Shown here piece by piece: positions 8,320 through 16,013 of a stretch of DNA of 24,356 bases. Where the stretch lies: positions 1 to 24,356 of the forward strand of contig CACYEE010000227.1 in NCBI GenBank assembly GCA_902773415.1. Reading direction: 5' to 3'. The notes beneath the pieces are model-generated. The model ran no database searches, was not told the origin of the DNA, and saw only the letters and a list, made by a program, of their open reading frames with translations. The translations under genes and the position numbers were made by a program. Numbering within the stretch: the stretch's first letter is position 1; each line of letters opens with the position of its first letter. This stretch comes from an uncultured Actinomyces sp. GTDB taxonomy: Bacteria > Actinomycetota > Actinomycetes > Actinomycetales > Actinomycetaceae.

Positions 8320-8325
8320 TAGAAT
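8320..8325 (+). promoter_or_regulatory. Candidate -10 element of the fmt-rsmB-rpe operon
   Basis: TAGAAT lies seven bases before the GTG start of fmt, and there is no ribosome-binding site between them. This is the arrangement expected for a leaderless mRNA beginning at the start codon. A good -35 is not obvious. Just upstream, TGGCGC (8282-8287) and GCGCCA (8305-8310) could form a 6-bp stem after priA. Confidence 0.5.
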
Positions 8326-8332
8326 CGTACCC

Positions 8333-9262
8333 GTGCGTATTCTCTTTGCCGGAACGCCCGAAGTGGCGCTTCCTTCTCTTGACCGCCTGCTTGACGACGG
8401 GCACGACGTCGCAGCAGTCCTCACCCGTGCCCCGGCGCGTTCCGGACGGAAGCATCGGCTTGTTCCCTCGCCGATCCATCGTCGTGCCGAGGAGCTGGGC
8501 CTGACCGTGCTCACGCCGACCTCGCTCAAGGATTGCGGCCTCCAGGCGAACATTGCCGCGCTCGAACCCGAAGCCGTCGCCGTTGTCGCCTACGGAATGC
8601 TCGTTCCGCCCGAACTGCTTGACGTCCCGGCACACGGATGGATCAACCTTCACTTCTCCCTCCTTCCCGCATGGCGCGGCGCCGCGCCCGTCCAGCATGC
8701 GATTGCCGCTGGCGACGACGTGACCGGAGCTTCGACCTTCCGCATCGACAAGGGCCTGGACACGGGCCCCGTCTTCGGACGGCTCACCGAGACGGTCCGG
8801 CCGACCGATACGGCAGGCGATCTGCTTGGAAGGCTGAGCGTTTCGGGGGCCGAACTTCTCTCGCGCACCTTTGCCCTTCTTGAGACCGGCCGTGCCCACG
8901 CCGAACCCCAGCAGGGAGCAGCCACCCGCGCGCCTTCGATCGGCGTCGCCGATGCGGAAGTCGACTGGAGCTTGCCGGCGCTCGCCATCGACCGGCGCAT
9001 CCGCGCCCACACCCCCGCGCCGGGAGCATGGACGACCCTCGACGGGCTGCGCGTCAAGCTCGGTCCCGTCCGCGAGGCTGCCGGCGGCGCGAGCCTCGCT
9101 CCCGGAGAGATCCTTGCCGGAGCGACCGTGCATGTCGGCACCGGTTCTGTTCCCGTCGAGCTGTCCTGGGTGATGCCTGCGGGAAAGAAGCAGATGGATG
9201 CAGCGGATTGGATTCGCGGAGCGCGGCTGGCCGAAGGAGCACGGTTCGGAGGTGCGCAATGA
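8333..9262 (+). CDS. fmt: Methionyl-tRNA formyltransferase
   Basis: Formylates initiator Met-tRNA using 10-formyl-tetrahydrofolate, in the cytoplasm. The 309-residue protein starts MRILFAGTPEVALPSL. It carries the catalytic region INLHFSLLPAWRGAAPVQ at 104-121 (N105 and H107 are the expected catalytic residues) and the aspartate D143 in KGLDTGPV. The C-terminal OB-like domain begins around DRRIRAHTPAPGAW. The start is GTG with no Shine-Dalgarno sequence but a TAGAAT seven bases before it. The stop overlaps the rsmB ATG by 4 bases. Confidence 0.97.
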   Translation: MRILFAGTPEVALPSLDRLLDDGHDVAAVLTRAPARSGRKHRLVPSPIHRRAEELGLTVLTPTSLKDCGLQANIAALEPEAVAVVAYGMLVPPELLDVPAHGWINLHFSLLPAWRGAAPVQHAIAAGDDVTGASTFRIDKGLDTGPVFGRLTETVRPTDTAGDLLGRLSVSGAELLSRTFALLETGRAHAEPQQGAATRAPSIGVADAEVDWSLPALAIDRRIRAHTPAPGAWTTLDGLRVKLGPVREAAGGASLAPGEILAGATVHVGTGSVPVELSWVMPAGKKQMDAADWIRGARLAEGARFGGAQ

Positions 9263-10704
9263 CCGGTTGTCGCCGCAACGACGGCTGGGTTCCCCGCCGT
9301 ACGAAGTCCGACCTCGCCCGTCTTGTCGCCTATGACGTTCTCCGCGCGGTCCACGCCGACGGCGCCTACGCGAATCTTGTCATGCCGAAGGCGATTCGCC
9401 AGGCGCGCCTGGGCAAGCTCGACGCCGCCTTCGCCACGAACCTCGCATATGGCACGCTTCGCATGGAGAGGCGTTGGGATGCGATCGTCGCCCGCTGCAC
9501 CCGCGGCCGCAGGCTCGACGATGTCGATCCCGACGTGCTCGACATCGTCAGGCTTGGCTGCCACCAGCTTCTCGACTTCCGAACGCCCGTCCATGCGGCG
9601 ATCAACGAATCGGTCAAGCTTGCGCGCAACGAGCTTGGCCAGGGAGCGGGAGGTTTCGTCAATGCGGTCCTGCGCCGCGTCGCCGAACGGGGCGAGGACT
9701 GGCAGGACATCATCCGCAAGTCCACGGCTTCGCGCGAGGAGTTCCTTGCCGTCTGGCATTCCCATCCCAGATGGGTGGTCGAAAAGCTCGTCGCCTCGCT
9801 CGAAGCGAACGGCCGCAGCGAATCGGACATCGAGGGGCTTCTCGAGGCGGACAACGCTCCCGCGAAGGTCGCTCTGGTTGCCAGGGACATCTCCGCCGAC
9901 CAGCTTCGCGAGAAGATCGCCGCGGCCCGGATGGACTGGTCCGACCCGGTCCTGATGGATTCCGCCGTTCTTCTGGATTCCGGCGATCCCCATCGGCTCT
10001 GGGCCGTTCAGGACGGCGAGGCGGGCGTCCAGGACGAGGGAAGCCAGCTTATCGCCGCGCTCGCCGCGAACGCGCCGGTGGACGGCCCCGACAGGCTCTG
10101 GCTCGACCTGTGTGCCGGACCGGGAGGAAAGACGGCGACAATGGCCGCTGCGGCGGCAAACAGGGGAGCGCGCATCCACGCGAACGAGCCCCAGCCCCAT
10201 CGCCTCGACCTTGTCGCCGGCAACGTGCGTCCGTGGGCCGACATTGTCGCGCTTCGCGAGGGCGACGGGCGCGATCTCGGAGAGCAGGAGGCAGGGACCT
10301 ACGACAGGGTCCTCGTCGATGCCCCCTGCACCGGTCTCGGAGCGCTTCGGCGCCGTCCGGAGAGCAGATGGCGCAAGTCCCCGGAGGATCTTCGCGACCT
10401 CGCCGCGCTCCAGTCGGCCCTCCTGGACTCCGGCTTCGCCGCGCTTCGCCCCGGCGGCATGCTCGTCTATTCCACCTGTTCTCCCGTCCTTGAGGAAACA
10501 CGGGGCATTGTCGAAGGTTTTCTGTCGCGTCACGAGGACGCGGCTGTCGTCGACGCGGCACCGCTTGCCACGGCTCTTGCAAAGCGAGAGGTGACAGGCA
10601 AGGACGGCATGATCCAGCTCTGGCCCGATCTCGACGATACGGACGCCATGTTCATTGCCCTGCTTTCCAAGACCGGGCCGGATACGGAAGGGAACCGCCG
10701 ATGA
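9259..10704 (+). CDS. rsmB: 16S rRNA (cytosine-967-C5)-methyltransferase family protein (RsmB/Sun/Fmu)
   Basis: A SAM-dependent RNA m5C methyltransferase, 481 residues. The N-terminal ~150 residues are a NusB-like RNA-binding domain (ARLVAYDVLRAVHADGAYAN...NAVLRRV). The catalytic domain has the SAM loop DLCAGPGGKT at 283-292, motif IV DAPCTG with C357, and motif VI YSTCSP with C407, the expected nucleophile. I chose the ATG at 9259, which overlaps the fmt stop and follows CGGAGG; upstream in-frame starts lie inside fmt. The substrate (C967 of 16S rRNA) is by family knowledge. Confidence 0.94.
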   Translation: MTGCRRNDGWVPRRTKSDLARLVAYDVLRAVHADGAYANLVMPKAIRQARLGKLDAAFATNLAYGTLRMERRWDAIVARCTRGRRLDDVDPDVLDIVRLGCHQLLDFRTPVHAAINESVKLARNELGQGAGGFVNAVLRRVAERGEDWQDIIRKSTASREEFLAVWHSHPRWVVEKLVASLEANGRSESDIEGLLEADNAPAKVALVARDISADQLREKIAAARMDWSDPVLMDSAVLLDSGDPHRLWAVQDGEAGVQDEGSQLIAALAANAPVDGPDRLWLDLCAGPGGKTATMAAAAANRGARIHANEPQPHRLDLVAGNVRPWADIVALREGDGRDLGEQEAGTYDRVLVDAPCTGLGALRRRPESRWRKSPEDLRDLAALQSALLDSGFAALRPGGMLVYSTCSPVLEETRGIVEGFLSRHEDAAVVDAAPLATALAKREVTGKDGMIQLWPDLDDTDAMFIALLSKTGPDTEGNRR

Positions 10705-11369
10705 AGCCCCTCATCTCTCCTTCGCTCCTCGCTGCGGACTTTACGAAGCTCGGCATCGAGCTCGAGTCGATACGCAATGCCGACTGGGCGCATATGGACG
10801 TCATGGACAACCATTTCGTTCCCAACCTCGCCATCGGCGAACCCGCCGACCGGGCAATCGTCGAAGCCAGCCCGATTCCCGTCGATGCCCACCTCATGAT
10901 CGAAGACCCCGATCGCTGGGCGCCCAAGTACGCCGAGATGGGCTGCAAGTCCGTCACCTTCCACGCCGAAGCCGCCCAGGCTCCGATCCGCCTTGCCCGC
11001 GAACTGCGGGGGATGGGCGTTCGCGCCGGCCTTGCCCTGCGCCCGGCTACGGACATCGAGGCGTATGTCGACATCCTTGGCGAATTCGACATGCTTCTCG
11101 TGATGACGGTCGAACCCGGGTTCGGAGGCCAGAGCTTCCTGGAATCGATGCTTCCGAAGATTCGCCGCACGCGCGCGGCGATCGAGAAGGCAGGCCTCGA
11201 AACCTGGATCCAGGTCGATGGGGGAGTGGGCCGCGCCAACATCACGCTTGCCGCCGAAGCCGGAGCGAACAACTTCGTCGCCGGATCGTCCGTCTTCAAC
11301 GCCGAGGACGCCTACGCCGAAGTCGAAGCCCTGCGCAAGCTGGCCGAGGCCCATACGCATTGCCGCTGA
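10701..11369 (+). CDS. rpe: Ribulose-phosphate 3-epimerase
   Basis: Interconverts ribulose 5-phosphate and xylulose 5-phosphate in the pentose phosphate pathway. It is a 222-residue TIM-barrel protein. The metal and acid/base motif MDVMDNHFVPN is at 32-42 (D36, H38), VMTVEPGFGGQSF is the flexible phosphate loop region, and IQVDGGVG carries the second catalytic aspartate D173. The start overlaps the rsmB stop by 4 bases, so fmt-rsmB-rpe is one coupled operon. In many actinobacteria riboflavin biosynthesis genes follow rpe; here an FMN-riboswitch transporter follows. Confidence 0.97.
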   Translation: MKPLISPSLLAADFTKLGIELESIRNADWAHMDVMDNHFVPNLAIGEPADRAIVEASPIPVDAHLMIEDPDRWAPKYAEMGCKSVTFHAEAAQAPIRLARELRGMGVRAGLALRPATDIEAYVDILGEFDMLLVMTVEPGFGGQSFLESMLPKIRRTRAAIEKAGLETWIQVDGGVGRANITLAAEAGANNFVAGSSVFNAEDAYAEVEALRKLAEAHTHCR

Positions 11370-11506
11370 TTTCGCGAAAGATTCCTCGACTGTGCGGAAT
11401 TCGACGGCAGGTGCGCCTTTGCGTGACGGCCTCCTCCTTTCCCTGGCCGGAGACAGGGGCGGCCTGCATGTCGTCGACCTTCCTCGCATCGCACGCGCAT
11501 CTGTGC

Positions 11507-11512
11507 AAGAAT
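11507..11512 (+). promoter_or_regulatory. Candidate -10 element for the riboswitch-ribXY transcript
   Basis: AAGAAT lies 11 bases before the first paired base of the FMN riboswitch, which would put the transcription start near 11519. The upstream 11370-11506 is otherwise featureless to my eye, and I see no clean -35. Support is mostly positional. Confidence 0.35.
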
Positions 11513-11523
11513 GGTGGCGCAAC

Positions 11524-11640
11524 GTGCTCCGGGGTCGGTGGAATTCCGAACCGGCGGTGACAGTCCGCGACCCGCCACCATTGGCGGCTGACAGGGTGGA
11601 ATTCCCTGACCGACGGTGAAAGTCCGGATGGGAGGCGCAC
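11524..11640 (+). ncRNA. FMN riboswitch (RFN element)
   Basis: The conserved RFN blocks are present in order. The first is GGTCGGTGGAATTCCGAACC followed by GGCGGTGACAGTCCGCGACC (11533-11571). Then come a short stem-loop CGCCACCATTGGCGG, CAGGGTGGAATTCCCTGACC, and GACGGTGAAAGTCCGGATGG (11612-11631). The closing stem P1 pairs GTGC (11524-11527) and TCC (11528-11530) with GGA and GCAC at 11631-11640. The aptamer binds flavin mononucleotide and normally shuts off riboflavin supply genes. The 3' strand of P1 contains GGGAGG (11630-11635), itself a ribosome-binding site for an ATG at 11643, so ligand binding could directly hide it. Confidence 0.93.
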
Positions 11641-11756
11641 GAATGCCGCAAGGAGGCGCGACGCATGGCCGTCGTCGCCGTCTCGGTGCCCGCGCGCGCC
11701 GTGCTTGCGCCATGCGTTCGTCGCCCTTTCCCGAAGCCGACGGGAAAGGGACGAAC
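11641..11756 (+). promoter_or_regulatory. Structured expression platform between FMN aptamer and permease
   Basis: Two stems are visible. ACGCATGGC (11661-11669) can pair with GCCATGCGT (11709-11717). CCCTTTCCCG (11724-11733) pairs perfectly with CGGGAAAGGG (11741-11750) across a 7-base loop. The second stem contains AAAGGG, the ribosome-binding site of the permease ATG at 11757, so it looks like a translation-blocking hairpin. There is no T-run, which argues against a transcription terminator. Confidence 0.55.
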
Positions 11757-12512
11757 ATGCTACGCCGCACGACACCACGATGGCTCCCTTCCGCCGTCGT
11801 TTTCGCCGTGCTCCTTGCCTCCTGGTGGTTTGTCACGACCTTCGGCCTCGTCAACACGCATTTCCTTCCCTCGCCACAGTCCGCGCTCGCACGGCTTGCC
11901 GCGGGTCGGCAATACTTCGCGAAGGCGCTCTGGTTCACCCTCAAGGAAGCAACGCTCGGCTGCCTTGCGGCCGCTGCCATCGGCATTCCCGTCGGGTACG
12001 CCATCGCAAAGTCGCGACTGTTTTCGAGAACGATCCAACCCTATCTCGCGGCTTCGCAGGCGATTCCCGCTGTCGCGATCGCCCCGTTGCTCACGATCTG
12101 GATCGGCCACGGACTGGCGCCCGTCGTCGTGCTGTGCGCAATCATGGTGACTTTCCCCGTTGTCGTGAACACCGCAGTCGGAGTCAAGCACATCGACCCC
12201 GACCTTATCGGTGCCGCCCGTCTTGACGGCGCTTCCGCATTCACGATGATCCGGCATGTCGAAGTTCCGCTTGCCGCCCCGGCGATCCTCTCGGGACTTC
12301 GCACGGGCTTCACCCTCTCCATTACGGGAGCGGTAGTCGGAGAGATGGTGATTGGCGGAAAGGGCCTGGGCATTCTTCTGACCGGTGCGCAGAACTCGGC
12401 GGATACGACCGGGATGTTCGCCACGATCATTCTCCTTGCCTCGGCAGCCATGCTCGTCTATTGGCTTCTGACGCTTGCCGAGCGCAGGGCCGACTACGCA
12501 ATCAAAGACTAG
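11757..12512 (+). CDS. ribX: ABC transporter permease, predicted riboflavin uptake (RibX-like)
   Basis: A 251-residue inner-membrane permease of the SsuC/TauC/ThiX class (BPD_transp_1). It shows about six hydrophobic segments, e.g. WLPSAVVFAVLLASWWFV near the N-terminus and MFATIILLASAAMLVYWLL at the C-terminus. The EAA-type loop that docks an ATPase reads DLIGAARLDGASAFTMIRHVEVPLAAPAI. The role in riboflavin transport is inferred from the FMN riboswitch directly upstream and the NMT1-type binding protein downstream. I chose the ATG at 11757 (site AAAGGG, spacing 6, normal family length); an in-frame ATG at 11643 behind GGGAGG would add a 38-residue arginine-rich extension. No ATPase gene is in the window. 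Confidence 0.82.
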   Translation: MLRRTTPRWLPSAVVFAVLLASWWFVTTFGLVNTHFLPSPQSALARLAAGRQYFAKALWFTLKEATLGCLAAAAIGIPVGYAIAKSRLFSRTIQPYLAASQAIPAVAIAPLLTIWIGHGLAPVVVLCAIMVTFPVVVNTAVGVKHIDPDLIGAARLDGASAFTMIRHVEVPLAAPAILSGLRTGFTLSITGAVVGEMVIGGKGLGILLTGAQNSADTTGMFATIILLASAAMLVYWLLTLAERRADYAIKD

Positions 12513-12524
12513 GAGCAACCACCC

Positions 12525-13532
12525 ATGAAGAAACTGATGGCAACACTTGCGGCCGCGGCGATTGCGTTCGGAGGCTGCTCGTCCTCGGGCAATTCCGGTG
12601 CATCTGGCGAATCGGCCGTCGTCTCCGCGGCGACGACGGCTTTGACAATCGGCCTCACCTACGTGCCCGACATCCAGTTCGCCCCCATGTACGTCGCCAA
12701 AGAGAAAGGCTACTTTGCCGAGGAAGGCCTCGATGTCGAACTGCGCCACCACGGCGCGCAGGAGGCCCTTCTTGGCGCTCTCGAAGCCGGCGACGAGGAC
12801 ATCGTCTTCGCTGGAGGCGACGAAATGATGCAGGGCCGATCCGAAGGCATCGACGTCGTCGATTGGGCGACGATGTACCAGCAGTATCCCGTAACCCTCA
12901 TCGTCCCCGAGGATTCGGACATCCGCACGGCCGCGGACATCAAGGGCCGGAAGGTCGGCCTTCCCGGCCCCTACGGCGAGAACTACTATGCCATGCTCGC
13001 CATGCTCAAGTCCCAGGGGCTCACCGAAGAGGAAGCGGGCATCCAGTACATCGGATACACCCAGGCCGCCGCGCTCGAGGCGGGCGAGGTCGACGCCGTC
13101 ATCGGATTCCGCAACTCCGACGTCACGAACCTGGAGACCGCCGGAATCTCCGTGCGCACCATCGACATGGTCGAGGGAGGCCTTCCGCTTGTCGGCGTCG
13201 GCCTCGGCTCGCTTGGCCGGAGCCTCGATGCAAACAGGGATGCCTACGTCAAGGTGCTCGCCGCCCTCGACAAGGCCGTCGCCTTCGCCCAGGAGAACCC
13301 GGACGAGGTTCTCGACATCGCCGAGAAGCATGTGCCGGCCCTCGCCGACGCCCAGGCCCGCGTCGCCGCGAAGACGACCCTCGAACGTACGCTTGAGCTG
13401 TACACGGGCTCGGATGCCTTCGGTTCCCAGAATGCCGAGGCATGGGAAGCGATGAGCGCCTTCGAGGCCGACAACGGAATCGTCACGGCGCAGGTCCCGG
13501 CGAAGGACGCCTACGTCGAATTGGCGAACTAG
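12525..13532 (+). CDS. ribY: Substrate-binding lipoprotein, NMT1/THI5-like, predicted riboflavin binder (RibY-like)
   Basis: A 335-residue lipoprotein. The signal peptide MKKLMATLAAAAIAFGGC ends at the lipobox cysteine C18, followed by a Ser/Gly linker. The mature part has the NMT1/THI5-like fold signature: LTIGLTYVPDIQFAPMYVAK, GYFAEEGLDVELR, then DIKGRKVGLPGPYGENYYAML. Members bind thiamine-pyrimidine precursors, sulfonates or, when linked to FMN riboswitches (RibXY, described in Chloroflexus), riboflavin. It starts 12 bases after the permease stop, with AGGAG at 12511-12515. The riboflavin assignment rests on the riboswitch; the sequence alone would only say NMT1-like. Confidence 0.82.
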   Translation: MKKLMATLAAAAIAFGGCSSSGNSGASGESAVVSAATTALTIGLTYVPDIQFAPMYVAKEKGYFAEEGLDVELRHHGAQEALLGALEAGDEDIVFAGGDEMMQGRSEGIDVVDWATMYQQYPVTLIVPEDSDIRTAADIKGRKVGLPGPYGENYYAMLAMLKSQGLTEEEAGIQYIGYTQAAALEAGEVDAVIGFRNSDVTNLETAGISVRTIDMVEGGLPLVGVGLGSLGRSLDANRDAYVKVLAALDKAVAFAQENPDEVLDIAEKHVPALADAQARVAAKTTLERTLELYTGSDAFGSQNAEAWEAMSAFEADNGIVTAQVPAKDAYVELAN

Positions 13533-13619
13533 CTTCGCGTGCGCATGCGCTCCCTGGCGAACAGCGCCTTTGACGCACCGCACATTCGGACACCGTCCGC
13601 CGCATCCACGCGCGGGCGG

Positions 13620-13625
13620 TATCCT
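13620..13625 (+). promoter_or_regulatory. Candidate -10 element of hisE-hisG (leaderless pattern)
   Basis: TATCCT ends six bases before the hisE GTG at 13632, and no ribosome-binding site lies between them. This is the same spacing seen at fmt and DUF3866. A TTGACG at 13570-13575 is too far upstream to be its -35. Confidence 0.45.
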
Positions 13626-13631
13626 TTTCGG

Positions 13632-13895
13632 GTGAAGAATTTCGAGGAACTGTTTGCAGAGCTGTCAGCCAAGGCCGTCGAACGCCCGGAAGATTCGGGC
13701 ACCGTCAAGGAACTCGACGCCGGAATCCACGCCATCGGCAAGAAGATCGCCGAGGAGGCCGGCGAGGTGTGGATCGCCGCCGAATACCAGAACGACGAGG
13801 AGCTCGCCGAAGAAATCTCGCAGCTCATCTACCATCTTCAGGTCATGATGGTGGCCCGCGGCCTGGGGCTCGACGACATCTACCGTTACCTCTGA
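13632..13895 (+). CDS. hisE: Phosphoribosyl-ATP pyrophosphatase
   Basis: Hydrolyses phosphoribosyl-ATP to phosphoribosyl-AMP, the second step of histidine synthesis. The 87-residue all-alpha protein of the MazG-like fold begins KNFEELFAELSAKA. It contains the family core KKIAEEAGEVWIAAE (the EExxE metal-binding helix) and EEISQLIYHLQVMMVARGL. I chose the GTG at 13632, which gives the normal family length; the frame is open back to 13539 but that part is unlike HisE. It is followed 14 bases later by hisG, as in mycobacteria. Confidence 0.94.
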   Translation: MKNFEELFAELSAKAVERPEDSGTVKELDAGIHAIGKKIAEEAGEVWIAAEYQNDEELAEEISQLIYHLQVMMVARGLGLDDIYRYL

Positions 13896-13909
13896 CAAGG
13901 AGAAGCCGA

Positions 13910-14758
13910 ATGCTCCGCATTGCCGTTCCAAACAAGGGATCCCTGTCCCAGCCTGCGTGGGAAATGCTCAAGGAAGCCGGATACAAGCAACGCCGCGATT
14001 CGCGCAAGCTCGTGCTCGTCGACGCCGAGAACGACGTCGAGTTCTTCTTCATCCGTCCGCGCGACGTCGCCGTCTACGTGGGGGAGGGGACGGTCGACGT
14101 CGGAATCACCGGCCGCGATCTTCTTCTCGACTCCGGCGCGAAGGCCATCGAGCATCTCGCGCTCGGCTTCGCACGGGCGAACTTCCGCTTCGCCGCCCCC
14201 AAGGGAGAGTGTTCGAGCCTCGAAGATATCGCCGGCAAGCGCGTGGCGACCTCGTTCGATACGCTCGTGACCCGGTTCCTTCAGACGCAGGGCATCGAGT
14301 CGGCCGGCGTCGTCCATCTCGACGGCGCGGTCGAGTCCTCCGTCCAGCTCGGCGTTGCCGACGTCATTGCCGATGTCGTGGAGACAGGCACGACCCTCAA
14401 AGCCGCGGGCCTCGAGGTTTTCGGCGAACCCTTGCTGCATTCGGAGGCGGTGCTGATCCGCCGCGAAGGCGACGATCTTCCCGAGGGGCTCGAGACGCTG
14501 ACCCGGAGGCTCGAAGGCGTGCTTGTGGCCCGGCGCTACGTGATGTTCGACTACGACTGCCCTGCCGACAACCTTGAGGTGGCGACGAGGCTGACTCCTG
14601 GCCTCCAGTCTCCGACGCTCTCGCCGCTGCATGAGGAAGGCTGGTTCGCGGTCCGTTCGATGGTTCCACGCGAGAAGATGAACGCGACGATGGATGCCCT
14701 CTGCGAAATCGGAGCGAAGGCCATCATCGTGACCCCGATTCTCGCCTGCCGCATCTGA
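13910..14758 (+). CDS. hisG: ATP phosphoribosyltransferase (long form)
   Basis: Catalyses the first, committed step of histidine synthesis, joining ATP and PRPP. The 282-residue length marks the long form with a C-terminal regulatory ACT-like domain that binds histidine. Visible motifs: the N-terminus LRIAVPNKGSLSQPAWEMLKEAGY, DVGITGRDLLLDSGAKA, and the PRPP-binding loop DGAVESSVQLGVADVIADVVETG. The C-terminal part includes PTLSPLHEEGWFAVRSMV and ends AKAIIVTPILACRI. The ATG at 13910 follows AAGGAGA (13897-13903). The remaining his genes are not in the window. Confidence 0.96.
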   Translation: MLRIAVPNKGSLSQPAWEMLKEAGYKQRRDSRKLVLVDAENDVEFFFIRPRDVAVYVGEGTVDVGITGRDLLLDSGAKAIEHLALGFARANFRFAAPKGECSSLEDIAGKRVATSFDTLVTRFLQTQGIESAGVVHLDGAVESSVQLGVADVIADVVETGTTLKAAGLEVFGEPLLHSEAVLIRREGDDLPEGLETLTRRLEGVLVARRYVMFDYDCPADNLEVATRLTPGLQSPTLSPLHEEGWFAVRSMVPREKMNATMDALCEIGAKAIIVTPILACRI

Positions 14759-14887
14759 CGTGCCGCGCCCGCACGGTGCGTGTTTCCGGCCGTGCAGATC
14801 CGGCCAGGAACCCGGCGGCCCTCGCTTCCGGCGCGCGCATCGACGTTTCGACGGAGCGCTGGCGCGCAGGAAACCCGAGGACAGGAC

Positions 14888-16006
14888 CTACAGCGAGGGC
14901 AGCATGTCGGCGAGCGCATAGCCGGCGATGCCCGCGGCGAGGAAGGCCAGAGGATCTTCCTTCAGTCCGCGGCCCATCGTCGAGAGCTTGACGGGGCAGA
15001 ATCGGAAGGCTTCGCTCAGGCCTCCGGTCGGCACGTCGCGCCGTGTCACATGGGGTGCCGAAGCGAAGAAATCCTCGAGCTGCGCGAACATCGTCGCCTG
15101 GACCTCGTCGGAAACAAGGCCGGAAAGCTCGTCGGATGCGTCGAACTCGGGCACCGGGCACAGCGCCGGCGTCAGCGCGACGCGCCCGAGCGCGGTGACG
15201 CTGTGATGGGAGAGCCCGAAGTGACGCGAACGCTCGTCGCACTGGCTCATTCGCAGCAGTCCAACCGCTCGCCCGCCCAGCGCGTTGATCGCGTTGACGG
15301 CGTCGCCCGCCTGCGTTCCCGAAAAGCCCCAGCGGGTGCCGGTGCCGAGATTTCCGGGGCCCTGCGCCACGATTGCGACATCGGCGCCCAGCACGTGCCT
15401 GGCGGCCAGCAGCGCCGTATGGATGGTGACCGCTTCCACGTCGCCTCCGAAAGCCTGGCCGCAGGAGATCGTTCCGATAATCCACCCGGCGTCGCGAAGC
15501 CGGGCCGCAGCCATCGAAAACCAGGCGGGCAGCGCGCCGCCGTCGGTCATGATGTAGGCGACCTTCGCCTCGGGCCTGAGCGCGCGCAAGCCGGCAATCG
15601 CAGGAGCAAGCGAAGAATGAAGATCGGCGACGGCCACCGGCATTCCCTCGAGGGAATCGGCGTCCTCGAGAACCCGGTGATGCTCCGATTCCTGTTCGTC
15701 GATGCCCATCGTGAGATACTGGAGCGGCGTATAGCGTGCCTTGACGATATGGCCGGGCGCGGGCGGCGGATCGGCAGGAAGCCTCCCCGGAACGGCAACG
15801 ACCATGAGATAGCCGCCGGTTCCCAGTCCCTTTGCGACAGCCGCGGATGTCACGAGCACCTCGTCGCCGACCTCAGGCGCGCCGACAAGTTTCGCGTACG
15901 CAAGGGCGCGGCCTTCCGAACCGTCCTCAAGCCGTACGCCGAGCTCGATGGCTTCGGACCATTTCCGGCGGACGGATTCCACAATGCAAGTTCGCCACAT
16001 CATCAC
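14888..16006 (-). CDS. DUF3866 family protein
   Basis: A 372-residue protein of unknown function that matches the DUF3866 family of actinobacteria and firmicutes along its whole length. Conserved blocks are GTGGYLMVV near residue 62, GHIVKARYTPLQYLTMGIDEQE, LEGMPVAVADLHSSLAP, VAYIMTDGGALP, GQAFGGDVEAVTIHTALLAARHVLGAD, GPGNLGTGTRWGFSGTQAGD and HFGLSHHSVTALGRV. No signal peptide or clear membrane span is visible, so it is probably cytoplasmic. The start is GTG at 16006 (two ATG codons follow at once), with no ribosome-binding site but a -10-like TAGGCT seven bases upstream. It is divergent from pafB and convergent with hisG. The function cannot be deduced from sequence. Confidence 0.88.
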   Translation of the reverse strand: MMMWRTCIVESVRRKWSEAIELGVRLEDGSEGRALAYAKLVGAPEVGDEVLVTSAAVAKGLGTGGYLMVVAVPGRLPADPPPAPGHIVKARYTPLQYLTMGIDEQESEHHRVLEDADSLEGMPVAVADLHSSLAPAIAGLRALRPEAKVAYIMTDGGALPAWFSMAAARLRDAGWIIGTISCGQAFGGDVEAVTIHTALLAARHVLGADVAIVAQGPGNLGTGTRWGFSGTQAGDAVNAINALGGRAVGLLRMSQCDERSRHFGLSHHSVTALGRVALTPALCPVPEFDASDELSGLVSDEVQATMFAQLEDFFASAPHVTRRDVPTGGLSEAFRFCPVKLSTMGRGLKEDPLAFLAAGIAGYALADMLPSL

Positions 16007-16013
16007 GAAGGCA

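Noticed and set aside
11665..12150. 161-codon frame with an excellent ribosome-binding site overlapping ribX
   Set aside because: Its composition is that of a shifted permease frame (Arg/Pro/Ser-rich, no membrane spans). I keep its start region as part of the riboswitch platform finding, but not as a gene.
13539..13631. Longer N-terminus for HisE starting at 13539
   Set aside because: The extra 31 residues do not resemble HisE, and the GTG at 13632 has a -10 element at leaderless spacing and gives the family length.
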